64,000 nt of DNA from Petaurus breviceps papuanus (GCA_028583685.1 JAMXIF010000015.1:65731245-65795244); one strand, 5' to 3'; positions 11,340-23,039 are shown, counted from the first letter of the stretch. A program made the numbers and translations. The notes: generated by a model not told the origin, from the letters alone.

Positions 11340-11600
11340 GTCTATTACTCATTCTGAAACAGTGTTAAAGGAGTGACTTGGGGTGGTCAGTAGTGGAAGT
11401 GGTGGTGGGTAGGGGAAAGATGGGGAGAAAATTTGTAACTCAAAATCTTGTGGAAATGAATTGTGTAAATTAAAAATAAATATAAAATTTAATTTAAAAA
11501 AAAAGGAGTGACTTGCCCAAAATCACAGGGCCAATAATATCAATGGAAGGACTTAAACCAACTTAGAGATTGGCTCTCTGTCTATCAACTAGTACTACTA
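11340..11600 (-). repeat. MIR-group fragment split by a HAL1 tail
   Basis: Around the insertion 11381-11501 the host sequence reads gaaacagtgttaaaggagtgacttgcccaaaatcacagggcc, in two parts, which is a typical MIR central order. The remainder to 11600 is a degraded continuation. Confidence 0.5.
11381..11501 (+). mobile_element. Short HAL1 3' tail insertion
   Basis: About 120 bp match the last part of the HAL1 3' UTR (ggtaggggaaagatggggag, gaaaatttgtaactcaaaat) plus an A-rich end. A perfect 14-bp duplication, aaaggagtgacttg, flanks it (11367-11380 and 11502-11515). This is a severely 5'-truncated retrotransposition product. It shows that the HAL1 3' end alone is enough to be recognised as a template end. 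Confidence 0.85.
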
Positions 11601-11853
11601 GCTACATCTCGTGAGAATCATCAGAATACTCATGTCCCTTCCAAAGTTCAGCTTGGGGGGTCTACCTCATCTCTTAAGCCTTCTTTAGAGGAAATTTAAT
11701 GAACTGAAGATGCCTTATACAAAAATGATTATTTAAAACATGGCATGGAAGAAAGCACATTATGTTGTGTTTCAGTTTTTCATATTTTAGAAGAGCAGGG
11801 CTTATACTAGGTGTTTAATGGATGCTTGACTTGACTAATAAGAATATAGATTT

Positions 11854-13217
11854 GCGGGGAGGCAGAGGGAAGATGGTGGAGTAAAAACAGTACTCCCACA
11901 GGGCTCTGGTTCTCACCTTTTCCAATTCATGTAAAAGGTGACTATGAACAAACTTTGGAGCCAGAGAACCCACAAAATTACACAGAGAAGCTAACTTCCA
12001 GCTGAGAACAGCCCAGCAAGCTGCCAGGGAGCATCCAGCACAGCACTCTGGGAAGCGACCCCATCCTCACGTGAGCCGGAGGTTTTAGCCTAAGGTTGGG
12101 CTTGATTTTCTTTCCACAATATTGTTTTCTGGACCAGCCATTGGCCGGTGGGACTTCAGATCACCAGCAGCTGTGGCAGGTTTCCAAAATTATCAACACA
12201 TAGATGCTAAAGAAAAAGTGAGAGTTCAGTGCAGGGCAGAATTTGGGATCCAGTAGTTGGAAGTGTGGTAGGCCTCTGTCCCCAGGAGAAGAAGCCACTG
12301 AGGAGTCACAGCCATGCAGCCACCCCCAAGTGGCAGCTTCAGCTCCTGGTCTACAGTTTGTAGGGGGAACAAGCAACCAGTCTGAGGGTTAATCTCTCTT
12401 GCTTTAACCTGCTTGGATCTGGATTGTGGTCTAGTGTAGAGGTCCTGGGGTGTGTGACCAGCTTGACAGAGCATGTGGAGACTTCAGAGAGGGCACCCAA
12501 ATAATACCTCTGTCAGCTTAGAAAACCCCAGTGTTTGGTATAAAGCGTCCCTGTCAGGTAGCAGAGTCCTACTGTGGCAAAAAGCCCAAAAGTCAAGTAA
12601 TTTAGTGGCAAAATGAGCAAGCAAAGGAAGCAAAGTAAACAGAGCAACCCAACTTTGCACTCCCATTTTGGGGACAAAAGGATTAAAGCATGGAACAGGA
12701 GGAAGACAGTGAAGTCAGGACTCTTGCACCAAAAGCTTCCAAGAAAAATACGAGCTGGCTACAGGCCATAGAAACCTTAAGAAGGATTTTGAAAAACAAA
12801 TAAGAGAAGTGGAGGAAAATTTGGGAAGAGAAATGAGAATTATGCAAGAAAGAAACAGATTCAAATAAAGTCAGTCTTTTGCAATATATCCTCTATGGAA
12901 CGCTTTTGCGTAGCTACCTTCCCAGTAAGGGTGGGTGACAAGGGAGGAAGGAAATGAATCTGGAATTCAAAGTTTAAAAATCAAATGTTTAATATATATA
13001 TATTATTAATATTATTTTACATGTAACTTGGAAATAAGACATACAGGAACTGGGATATAGAGATATACCATGCCCTACTGGAAAGTCGGAGGGGTATGAA
13101 AGAAAATATGGGAGAGAGCAGATTGGAGCACGGGTTATTTTGGGGTGGTGGGTAGGGGAAAAATGTGGAAAAATTTGTAACTTAAAATCTTGCAGAAATA
13201 AATTAATTTATTTAAAA
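11854..13217 (+). mobile_element. HAL1 with internal deletion of most of ORF1 and proximal 3' UTR
   Basis: The element starts near 11858 with a gaagatggtggagtaaaaac 5' end and runs through the 5' UTR and the first part of ORF1 (ATG at 12613). Near 12865 it jumps directly to the distal 3' UTR (agtcagtcttttgcaatata), which it shares with the copies at 43708 and 51593. It then runs to the A-rich tail. Flanking near-duplications are aatatagattt (11843-11853) and aatatggattt (13218-13228). Roughly 1.5 kb is missing against the intact copy, while both ends are present. Confidence 0.8.
12613..12866 (+). pseudogene. HAL1 ORF1 N-terminal remnant
   Basis: It starts at the ATG equivalent to the one at 44428 (atgagcaagcaaagg). 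It covers the basic N-terminus and the start of the coiled coil before the internal jump removes the rest, including the RRM and C-terminal domain. A frame change is also present. Confidence 0.65.
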
Positions 13218-13920
13218 AATATGGATTTAGTTAAAATATATTGAGTAAAATAGCTAATCAATAGATAAAAGCTCTGTGATGCAATAAGCATACTTTGATA
13301 TTAAAAAAAGAATTATGGTGAGCAGTAATCAATTTACCTCTCATTACAAATCCTGAGAGGAAACTGTTTTACTTTGGCTTGAGGAAGTACCAGCTATTTC
13401 AGGATAATGTTCATAATTTTAAAAAGTTTTTTCTCAGGATTTTATGACCATTTACTTTCATCTTGTCAGAATGATAAAAAAAAAATTAGATGTGGGAAAC
13501 ATATGGCCTAGTCTTAATTCTTCTTCTGGAATTTCTGTATTTCTTTTACAGGAGAAATGTACAGCTGTATAGGCTCATATTTAGATCCTGGAGCAGTTGA
13601 GGTCCAAAGGAGACAATGCCTACAAGACAACTGGCAAAACATGGAGCACTCTTTAACTATTGTTGTGGTGAGATTTAAGGCCTCTCTTCTCTACCAAACA
13701 ACCACCTCTAATTTAAGTGCTTGCACTTCCTTTAGATCAGCACATGCTGGTGCTTTTCTGTCTGAGATGGTTTAACTAATAGCCATCCTTCCTGATTTCA
13801 AACTCATCTTCATCCAAGTCAACCTTTGCAACAAGGCTGTTAATTAGCTATTTTACATTTTACTTACACTGACCCTATTTTTTCAGGTTTTCAGGAATCA
13901 TACTAATGGCTTGTATTTTA
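13218..13920. other. Mostly unassigned sequence with one exon-like segment
   Basis: No transposable element is recognised here. Positions 13552-13667 have splice-site-like edges and are described separately. Confidence 0.4.
13552..13667 (+). other. Candidate host exon (low confidence)
   Basis: A 116-bp segment is preceded by a strong acceptor-like polypyrimidine tract (ctgtatttcttttacag) and followed by a good donor-like gtgaga. It is open in one frame (YSCIGSYLDPGAVEVQRRQ and onward) through the donor. The sequence is not recognisably part of a transposable element. I do not recognise the peptide. Chance AG/GT pairs are common, so this could equally be noise or a non-coding RNA exon. Confidence 0.2.
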
Positions 13921-14150
13921 TATAAATATTTTAAAGTTTGCAAAGTGCTTTATACATGTTATCTCACTTGTCTCTTACAACCACTCTGGAGGTAGGTGCT
14001 ATTATTATATCCACTTTACAGATATGGAAAATGAAGCTTAGAATGGTTACTATATAAAACCCTGTCTTGAACAGTCTCACACAGCTAGTAAGTTTTTAAT
14101 GGCTGGATTGGAATTCTAGTCTTACTGACTCCAATCCTAGTGTTCGATCT
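13920..14150 (-). repeat. MIR SINE
   Basis: The phrases agtgctttatacatgttatc, ggaggtaggtgctattatta, ccactttacagatatggaaa and tcacacagctagtaag occur in the order of MIR read from its 3' side. It is old but well recognisable. Confidence 0.75.
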
Positions 14151-14204
14151 GCTGTGAAATCTAATTTTAGGAAGGAGAAAATCAGTTACTGGTTTTTTTG
14201 AGAT

Positions 14205-15222
14205 TTTACAAGATCCTGTCAAGTTGGAAAGAAGAATTTTAACCAATGGATTGAACAATGAGAAAGAAGGAACAAAACAAAACAAAAGAGAGAGAAATTA
14301 GTTTGCTTCAATCTGCATTCAGACTCTACAATTCTTTCTCTAGATGTGAATAGCCCTTTCCATCATAGGGTTTTTAGAGTTGTCTTATAGTATTGCATGA
14401 CTGACAGGAGCCCAGTCTATCAAAATTAATCATCACAGATATGTACACAGATATAATTGTGTACAAAGTTCTCCTGGTTCTTCTCTCTTAGCATCAGTTT
14501 AAGTTTCTGCAAGTTATTATGAAGTGTGTCTGCTCCTAATCTCTTCTTTAACTTCACTTCCGCTGGTAAAATCAATTTTTTATATTGAACTATTTGGGTA
14601 TGCACTTTTTTATAGCCCTTTGGGCATAGTTCCACATTGCTCTCCAGAATGGTAGGATAAGTTCAACATTCCATCAACAATCGATTAGTGTTCCAATTTT
14701 TCCACATCCTCTCCAGCATTTATCATTTTCTTGTTTGTCATCTTAGCCAACCTAATTGGTGACAGTTGTTTGGTTTTGCATTTCTCTAATTGAGTTATTA
14801 GAGAATGTTTTCATATACTTATAGATATCTTTAATTTCTTCCTCTGAATACTGCCCGTTCATATTCTTTGACCACTTACCAATTGAGGAATGGATTATAT
14901 TCTTATGAAATTGACTCAGTTGTCTCAGTTGATTTAGAAATGAGGCCTTTCTCAGAGATACTGGTTGTTAAAATTCTTTCCCAATTTTTCACTTCCCTCC
15001 TAATCTTAGTTATACTGGCTTCTTTTGTACAAAAACTTTTCAGTTTAATATAATCAAACTTATCCATTTTGCTTTTCATAATGCTCTCTATATTTTGTTT
15101 GGTCATAAATTCTTCCCTTCTGCATAAATCTGACATTTATATTATTACTTGCACTCCCAGCTTGCTTATAGTATCAGTCTTCATATGTAGATCGTGTACC
15201 TATTTGGACTTGATATAATCTA
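14205..15222 (-). mobile_element. L1 fragment with ORF2 C-terminal remnant, minus strand
   Basis: The minus strand carries the L1 ORF2 C-terminal region: KLKSFCTKEASITKIRREV (within 14903-15136) and MELCPKGYKKVHTQ (within 14426-14635). Then comes the start of a 3' UTR similar to that of the L1 at 9134 (tttgttttgttttgttcc, ccattggtta). Several frames are used, no poly-A is seen at the left end, and the copy is dead. Confidence 0.85.
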
Positions 15223-15296
15223 AAAAACGGCTCAACTTGAAACAAGGTGCTAATTACAAGGGGAAGGAAGATTTTCAAATCCCCATTACCATTGCA
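15223..15296 (-). mobile_element. Short LTR fragment
   Basis: About 70 bp (minus strand tgcaatggtaatgggga, tttgaaaatcttccttcccc, accttgtttcaagttga) resemble the start of the LTRs at 1966 and 61573. It is an isolated fossil scrap at the edge of an L1 fragment. Confidence 0.4.
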
Positions 15297-15393
15297 GGTA
15301 AGATGTAAGATATGTACTTGTACTACCAACCTCATAAGGTTATTACAATGAAATCATTTTGTAAAACTCAAATTAATTAAGGTAACTAAGTTA

Positions 15394-15575
15394 TTACTAT
15401 AGGATCAGAAATTTAGAGTTAGAATGGAATTTAGAAATCATTGAGTACAACCCCTTTATTCTTCAGAAGAGGTCACTGAGGCTCAGAGAGATGAAGTTCT
15501 TGCCCAGTATCACACAGCTATTAAGTGTGTGAGACAACATTAGAACCCAGGTTTTTTAGACTCCACACTGCTTCT
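15394..15575 (+). repeat. MAR1-like SINE
   Basis: The order aggatcagaaatttagagtt, aatggaatttagaaatcatt, gtcactgaggctcagagaga, atcacacagctattaag, then gaacccaggtttttt is the MAR1 layout. It appears nearly full length and diverged. Confidence 0.65.
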
Positions 15576-16735
15576 CATATCTCAATTATTTTTATTTCTA
15601 TGTGTTTTTTAGTTTGCTTTTCCTTCCAGTTCTCCGAGGCTTCCATTTTAATTCCTTAATGAAATTATGGGGAAATTTCTTCTGTCCAATGGAATCCAAT
15701 CCAATGCAATATACATTTATTAAATGCTTATATATCAGATTTGTCCTATGTGCTATGTATGCTATCACTACTAGGTTCCGTTCTTCATTATTACTTTAAA
15801 TGAAAAATCAGCTGATAGATTTAACACAAATATAGTATAGAACCATGCTTAAAGATGCTAGGTGAAAATAGCTTCACATTCATTTCCTAATTTGAGGCTG
15901 AAAAAGTATAATATTTGACTAGTATAACCCTTAGTTTTTTTCTGGACAAGTCTGTAGCTTTTTCATCTCCCCTAGCTCTACCTTGGATATGGGAATTTTA
16001 TGTGTTAGGTTCATGTGCCAAATGTTAATCATGGACACTCTTTAACCATGAGCCATTCTTTCCTGGGGAACATAAATACTACTTATTTTCACTACTTCCT
16101 TGTAGAAAATTAATCTAAATTGCCATGACTCTGGTGAGCTGAGAAAAACTTTGCCTTACATTACTGCTGATAATTAACAAAATGTAAGTGAGGACCTTTG
16201 AAAACTTACTTTTGTGAAAAAACACCCAAAAGTTTGCTGCTTACAGAACTTTCCCTATCCTATATCTATATGTAAAGAATCTGTTAATGCGTAATTCCAA
16301 ACCCCACTAGGTGACTTTTCTTCATATATGGAGCTGTCCAGCATTTTCTTTTGACAATGTTCTGCTAAAGCACCTATTAAAATCAACACTTGACAATTGT
16401 TGGAGATGGACACAAGCTGCAATGAAGTTCCATCACCAAAGACAAAAGATATATTCCATCACAAAGACAAAGATATATTCAATACATTGGGGACCATCTT
16501 TTGCTCCTTTTTAAAAAAACTTATTTTGGGGATGCTAGTGAGGTACTTAGTCTTTTTGTTATCTGTTACTCATGTTACAAGACCCTCCCTTCCTTTTATG
16601 ACCTCATATCCTAGAATCTTTAACTTCCTTTCAGCTTATACACTGTCTCCTATCAAATGTTTTTCCTACTCCCTTTAATTCTTAGTACTCTCCTTCCTCC
16701 TCATTTTATATTCCAAATACTTGATGTTTTGCACG
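15576..16735. other. No recognised feature
   Basis: This is unassigned AT-rich sequence. Open frames at 15602-15799 and 16311-16678 have no known motif. Confidence 0.4.
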
Positions 16736-16850
16736 TTGTAAATTTTTAGCAGAAGGTAAGTTCCTTGAGGACAAGAATTACTTTTATTTTGACTTTGGAT
16801 TCCAAATGCCTAACACACTTCCTTGTACATAGCTGAAGATGAACAGATGC
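16735..16850 (+). repeat. L2 3'-end fragment
   Basis: The block agaaggtaagttccttgagg, caagaattacttttattttg, cctaacacacttccttgtac fits the L2 LINE terminal segment. Confidence 0.5.
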
Positions 16851-16859
16851 TATGGGATT

Positions 16860-17240
16860 ATGGGGGATAAGATCTTTTACATCACTTCCTGTGTATGTCA
16901 TCATGTAAGAGTTTTGTGTCTTTCCATGGTCCTTTGGACAACCTACAATGTTGTTTCTTCTGAGATCATAGTGTTCGAAGATTCCTAGCCTTATACTTCA
17001 AAAGGAGAAAATTAATGTTTAGAAGATAGAGTTTTGTGGCAGGGACCATTCTGGAATAGTTGAAAGGGTTATACAGGTTATCAAAATGCAATCTGGACTG
17101 ATTTCTTTCCCCAAGTCAATTCAAATCCCAGTTCATTGTCTACCTACAGTGTTTATTTAAGACATAAACATGTATAGCAATGATGATACTTATATACTAA
17201 CCCTCCAATTGAAAATCTGAATGACTCTCTGCCCTCAGGA
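16860..17240. repeat. Unclassified ancient repeat, copy B
   Basis: It shares with copy A (5388-5830) and copy C (26460-26650) the ordered phrases gatcttttacatcacttcc, gatcatagtgttcgaagatt, attaatgtttagaagatag and cattgtctacctacagtgtt. No coding motif or recognisable family was found. Confidence 0.45.
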
Positions 17241-18845
17241 GAGGACTACCATACTAATGTTTTAGACTAAATGATAGAAAAAATAGCAAAAGAAAATATA
17301 CACACTTGATAATCCTTCAAAAATTTTTTTCAATGAATCCGTTTCCTACCTTGCTATGTCCAAAGTCTTTTGCCTTTTCCTATTTCCTTTCTATATCTTG
17401 ATTTATGCCATTTCCCAGCTGAGATGTCCTTCCTTTCTCCCTTAACATATCCTTCCTGGTCTAATTCAAATGTCCTTTGTTTCATTGTTTTTGAAATGTT
17501 TCATTGAATTTCTTCCCTTAATACATTTTTCCTAATTTTCCTCTCTGCTGCTTATGAACTTATAATTCTTATCTCTCAATTGTATACTAAGAAAACTATA
17601 ATTTCCTTGAAGGCAGGGACCATGTCCCATATTTTTATATCACCCAGGGGCCAGCACAGTGAAGAGTCATATTAGGCATTCAAAAAATACTTGCAGCTGA
17701 ACTGACAGATGAATTGGAGGATTTATCTGGATCCACTCATGTGAATTCAAAACACTTTAGTTAGGTTATTTCATGAATCCATAGAGTATTTTTTAATGGA
17801 TAAGATTTTCTTCTGCTATGAATAGAAGGGGTATTAAACAATGTCATGTTCACAAGATTAATTAATTATCTACTGGTCCATTAATCATTTCTTTTTTTCT
17901 GTCAGAGAGTTCATTCATTTATCTATATTGCTTTCAGAAGTTATTGTAAATATGTATACAAAGATTCTTTGATAGATATGGCTGCAATTTATGGTCCTGC
18001 TCTGAAGAATCAGAAGGTGGGATGGTGCTTTTTCATGAGGTGGGGATAAAGGTAAAACTAATTGTTTGAATATGCTAGTAGATTAAGGATTTACATTCAT
18101 GAATGTACATATATATAAATAAATATATCCATGTATATGATATATCCATGTAATTGAAGTAATTAATGTCATGTAAAATTATGCTTTTAATATAACATTT
18201 GAGTATCTATATAATTTAAGATTTGTTTGTCTTTTAAATCATGTTTAACACAGTTGATTTTAATGTAATTAGTAATTGCTTAGTTTAATGTAATTAGCTA
18301 TATGCACTACGGGACAGTATATTAATGTACTGTATACATAAATGTATAATATGATTAGTTTTACGTCTTTTAGCATTGATTAAAAAATATGTTAACTTTA
18401 AGATGGTGTTGGAGATTGTACATTTATGTGCTATATACATGAAATGTCTTATATAATGTAATGCTTTTTCTTTTTCATGTTTGTTCTTATTAGAGATGTC
18501 TTATTTCTCCCCTTGTCTACCTTAATTACTTTTGTAATTGATAAATTTTAGTTTTGATAAATTCTTTTACTTCTTATTTCCAGAACTGTCTTTTTATTTG
18601 TTGCCTAGAGGGAATATGAGGCCTAATATTAAAATCTTGATCATGTCAGTATATTCTTAGGTGCTTTTTAACTATCATTGTCACCCAGTCCTAGAATCAT
18701 TAGCTCTAAACATCTTTGAAAAGTCTAAAGAGAGCAGAGAAAACTGAGAAGGCCACTAGATTTGGAGACAGAAGACTGTAATTGAGTTCAAAATGCTCCC
18801 TGCTACATAACCCGGCTTTAACACCAACTTGCTCCTTTGATTGCT
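17241..18845. other. Unassigned sequence with one L2 fragment
   Basis: Only 17580-17720 is recognised: an L2 3'-end fragment with aatttccttgaaggcaggga, ggccagcacagtg and aaaaaatacttgcagctga. The rest is very AT-rich sequence in which I see nothing assignable. Confidence 0.45.
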
Positions 18846-18849
18846 GTGT

Positions 18850-19395
18850 GGTATGTGTGATATTCAAGGAGGACTAACACTTTTGGTGTGGGGTCTCGTC
18901 ATGCTATTCAGGGCTACTAATCCACTTTTGGTGGCCACCTGTCACCCAACTTTCACCAATGGCTCCAAGAAGCTATGCCAGGTTCAGCGGCTATATCAAC
19001 CTTGTGTTGATAGGCTAAACCACATTGAGTGACCACTCACTAGTAAACCACCAGGCCTCAAACACATCAGTGAGTTAGAGGGACGTCTCTCTCAAGTATA
19101 TGAAGACTTTGCCTAGTGGAATGGGTGGGTGAGAACAATTTGTTCAAACAGCCATGAAGAAACCTAAAGCAGGTGCTGTGGAATGCTTACAATTTGGTCA
19201 AACATCAAAGAAGCCAAAGGCATTTACTGCATCTTGGACCATTGCTAGTTGTCCTGACTTTTGTCTGACCACTGGGCTTTCTTGAAGAGAGAGTAAGACT
19301 GGCAATTTTGGGCAACTCTGCCTTACTTGAATCTAATTCACACAGGAGTCAATTCATCATCACTGGTCCTCTTTGAAAATGATGGATTAACATTA
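18850..19395 (+). repeat. RTE-tailed SINE (MAR4-like)
   Basis: The distal part reads gcaactctgccttacttgaa, tctaattcacacaggagtca, atcatcactggtcctctttg, gaaaatgatggattaac. This is the end shared by marsupial RTE LINEs and their MAR4-type partners. A reverse copy of the same end lies at 41893. The open frame at 18841-19032 lies inside this repeat. Confidence 0.6.
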
Positions 19396-19459
19396 CTTGT
19401 ATATCATGAAACACCATAATCCCAGAAGACTCAAATTATAATCTTTAATACTGGCTCTA

Positions 19460-19625
19460 CTCTTTGGGATCACAGATTAGAAGCTAGAGGGAACCTCAGA
19501 GGTCATCAAGTTCAACCACCTCACTTTACAAATAAAGGAACTAATTAATATTCAGAAAAAGTCTTGCGCAGATTTGAATTAATGTCTCTTGACTCAAAGT
19601 TCATAATCCTTTTCATTGCATCTCA
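19460..19625 (+). repeat. MAR1-like SINE
   Basis: The sequence has gatcacagattagaagctag, gggaacctcagaggtcatca, ttcaaccacctcactttac and aaataaaggaactaa, followed by a degraded end. Confidence 0.6.
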
Positions 19626-19809
19626 AGATGTTGTATGTTTGCACTTGAGTTGTGTGATTTTTTTAAAAAATCATTTAACCTCCAGATCTATTTCTGCAAG
19701 CTACAAAATGAATGACCTTAATTCTAACACATTTTAAAAAATACTTCTTTTGATATTTTTGATACTAATTATAGCAATCTATATTCTGCCCAGGCTATGC
19801 ATTAATCTG

Positions 19810-19925
19810 TGAATCAATAAATATTTATTAAACACCTATTATCTGATAGGCAATGTGCTAAGTAAGTGCTAGGGATACAAAGAAACGCAAAAGAAAATCC
19901 CTTTGTCTCAAAATATCTTGGTATG
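19810..19925 (+). repeat. L2-group 3' fragment
   Basis: The phrase aataaatatttattaaacac, ctattatctgataggcaatg, tgctaagtaagtgctaggga, tacaaagaaacgcaaaag is a common mammalian L2-group terminal segment. Related pieces lie at 34160-34310 and 35640-35760. The family label is approximate. Confidence 0.5.
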
Positions 19926-21650
19926 GGCATATTTTACAAGTTTCCCCAGTTGGTGCTTTTAATACTTCATTTTAACAACAAAATAATCCTTTAAAAAAAA
20001 AAACAGTCTCCACAGAAGACTTGCATATAATTTATTGTCATAAATTTTTGAAAGTTAATAGCATTGTTCAAATGATTGGGACTTAGAGAGACTATTATTT
20101 TCTTTTAAAGTCTTTTCAGGAAAACCTTTATTGCTGTGGCAAAAAAAAATAGATATTTTTGGAAAACGAAGGCATTTTATGTGGAATAAAAGAGAATATC
20201 TGCCCTGTCTTACCAGCTAGGGAAATGTTTCCCAGATATCCACCGCTTTGGATGAATCTATATTTTTCCCCTAAATTGCCAAAAGTCCTGAAAATACAAG
20301 AAAATGTTTTGTGCTTTTTGTGTGATCTATGTTATTTCCTGTGACAGAAGTTCACGAGCAATTTTCCAACCACATAATGGCTACATATCTCTTATTTCCT
20401 TTTAATCATGGACTCATACCTGAATGGAAAAAGACAGCATCACAAAAAAAGATGAAACTCTATCTAAAACAATTAAGGAGGTAACAAATTGCAGGGTTTC
20501 TTGGAACTAAATACAGACAGCAAAGTTTTGTAATCTTCCCATAATGACACCTTGTGCTGGCACCAGTTAATGAAAGACTTCAAAACTGCTCATGCCAAAT
20601 AGTTAACAGGAAATATCTTGGCAAATTCAGAGTCGAAAGGAAAGCACAGAATTGTCAAAACATATATCGTGTTTCTCAGAATTATCTGCATCACTACTGG
20701 AAGTTTTTATACGGAAGTGCGTGTTGACACAAATGATTAAGGCCAGGATTCCTACAATTCACAGGAAAATGACCTATAAATAATGAGCTGTGATGGACCT
20801 GTCATATAGTCATTAAATGAAATATTCTAATACCAGTTTCCTCTTTCTGAAATCCTAGTTTTCAGCTTCTGTGAAGTACTTTTCCTTTGTGAAGATCCCT
20901 CTTCTGTTCTGGTATTACTAATTTTTCTTCGTGTTTATTAAAAAGATGATTATCTCTCCCTCTTTCTCCTAACAGATAGAAAGGTAAAAAAAAAAAACAC
21001 AACAGCCTATAAATTTTATTGCAAGGTTTATTGTGGGTTTCCTAAGCAGTCTTTGAGACTTGTCCTGTGCAGAACACAGAAGCTTCCTGCCTAAATGCTT
21101 AAATGATTAGAATACAATGTAATTTATTGGGAGCCTAAGAAACATACATAATTTTAATTTTCAAGTTTAATTTATCTGGTAAAAAGGGGAAAGGGAAATA
21201 TATTTAGGTTAAATTCAATTCAATGAATATTTAGGAATCTACTATGTTGGGGGAGATAATAGTCAGTCCCTTCCCTCAAAAAAAAAAAATCTAGATTTCC
21301 AAAGAACTCTATTTGCTGAGTCAAATTGTACTATATTGGCGTATGTTCCCCACACTAGGGGTTCCATCTTCTTGAGGCTGGGGAAAGTGTCCTCAGGGTG
21401 AGATAACTGGATTCTTTTAAGATTACGACTGGGTCACTTCTTTTTACAGACATAAGTATATACTCCCTTGGATTGGTTTTTCCTTCTTCTTTCCTTTCCT
21501 TCAGAGAATCATAGCACTCAGTTTCTTTTTTCTTGTTGCTCTTCTACTCTAAGCAACCTGTAGACTAAAGCAACATCCTTCTCCCAATGGCTAATTCTCC
21601 TTTTCTAAGTACCTTTATGCTTATTATTTACATAGTTATATATGAACTTG
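19926..21650. other. Longest stretch without recognised repeats
   Basis: I found no transposable element or RNA gene in about 1.7 kb. A 61-codon open frame at 20159-20344 has no known motif or splice context. The stretch could hold old regulatory DNA, but nothing visible proves this. Confidence 0.4.
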
Positions 21651-22565
21651 GTCTCTCTCTTATTAGAGTGTTAACTCTTTGAGAGTTGAGGAATTGTTTT
21701 TCTGTTGTTATTCCCAGTACCTAGCATAGTGGCTGACACAGAATGGATACTTGTTGGTTGATTATTAACTAGTGACCTTTCTTTTTTAGGTGGAGGGTGA
21801 TGTGAAGGAGAGAAGAGAAGGTAAAAAAAAAATCAGAAGCAATTTATTATATATTACACAATCCAGAATTATGCCCAAGAACACTGAATTAAAAGTAGTA
21901 TCGTTAAAGCTCTTAGTATCATAGAATAACAGAAATCTAAAGCTGTAAGATATATGAGAAATTACCTAATCCAAATCTCATTTCTTGCACATAAGGAAAT
22001 CAAATCAGAGAATTTTAGTAAAGTATCCAAAGCCTTACAGTTAATTAATAGCAGAAATATGAAAATAAAAGGTCACTCCAGTATCAATGCAATACTTTTT
22101 TTTGCTCAATGCCAAAACTCAGAATGTTTAATCATTTAATAATATTCAGATTATTAAAAACTAGTGCTATGATAGCTCTTATGTGAGACCCCAAACAAGC
22201 CTATTGAAATGAATAGAAGAGCCAGATTTTAAGAAGGATATTGAGAAGTCACAGCAAGTGTAGAGGGTTATGAAGGGTCTGCCATTTATGTGAGAGATAT
22301 CTTAGAGGAGGGACTGTAGTCTAGAGAAGGGAAAACTTATGCAATAACTCATGATAGCTGCTTTCAAATATTAGCTTCATTATTCTCCATGAAGCAGAAA
22401 GTAAGAGAGGTTTATTTGAGCTTAACATGAAAGAGGAACTTGCTAATAATTAAAGGCATTGAAGAAATGGGAGAGGGATTGTTCAACCAGAGAACAGATA
22501 ACTCATTTCTGGAAGTATGGCCTCCTGGATTGTGTATTTTCACCTCCTATCTCATTCTTTGGATT
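21650..22565. other. L2 fragment, MAR1-like fragment and unassigned sequence
   Basis: Positions 21655-21765 match an L2 3' end (gtgttaactctttgagagtt, agtacctagcatagtggctg). Positions 21918-22080 resemble a diverged MAR1-like SINE (atcatagaataacagaaatc, taaggaaatcaaatcagaga). The remainder is unassigned. Confidence 0.45.
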
Positions 22566-22569
22566 TGGT

Positions 22570-22755
22570 ATTCTGATGGATGCCGGCAAGGTGAAAGAAT
22601 GCTGGATTGGATTTTAGGAACCCAGTTTCAAACTCTGGCTCTGACGATAGGAACTTCCCTTGTGACCTTGGGCAAGTTAGGCCTCCTCATCTAGAAACAG
22701 TCTAGATGATCTTTAAGATACCTCCCAGATCTAAATCTACAACTCAGTGATGCAG
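22570..22755 (+). repeat. MIR-group SINE
   Basis: The phrases gaatgctggattggatttta, gttatcaaactctgg-type, cttgtgaccttgggcaagtt and gatgatctttaagatacctc follow the order of a MIR-group element. It is old. Confidence 0.6.
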
Positions 22756-22828
22756 TGTGGCCTCTGATTGTCTTTTCCTGAGCATGACTATGTCTTTACC
22801 CTCTTTGTCCAAAAAAAATGTTCTTCTT

Positions 22829-22980
22829 GGGGCAGCTAGGTGGCATAGTGAATAGAGCACCTGCCCTGTAGTCAAGAAGACCCGAGTTCAAATATGGCTT
22901 CAGACAATTAACACTTACTAGCTATGTGACTTTGGGCAAGTCACTTAACCCTAACTGCCCTGCATTTCCTCCTCCAAAAA
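22829..22980 (+). mobile_element. tRNA-derived marsupial SINE (WSINE-like)
   Basis: The full-length head is ggggcagctaggtggcatag. An A-box-like tagtgaatagagc, a B-box-like gagttcaaatatgg, the body gtgactttgggcaagtcac and an A-rich end follow. Flanks show an imperfect duplication (aaaatgttcttctt and aaaagtacttcttt). Confidence 0.85.
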
Positions 22981-23039
22981 AAGTACTTCTTTCTAGTCCT
23001 GTTCATTATTCACTGGTAATTCTCAGCTTTCACTGCCAA

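Noticed and set aside
18841-19032. Open frame of 63 codons as a possible gene
   Set aside because: It lies within an RTE-tailed SINE and has no motif or splice context.
20159-20344. 61-codon open frame as an exon
   Set aside because: It has no convincing acceptor or donor and no recognisable peptide motif.
22829-22980. tRNA gene
   Set aside because: The A-box and B-box-like motifs belong to tRNA-derived SINEs with A-rich tails and target duplications; no cloverleaf is preserved. The same holds for the other SINEs.
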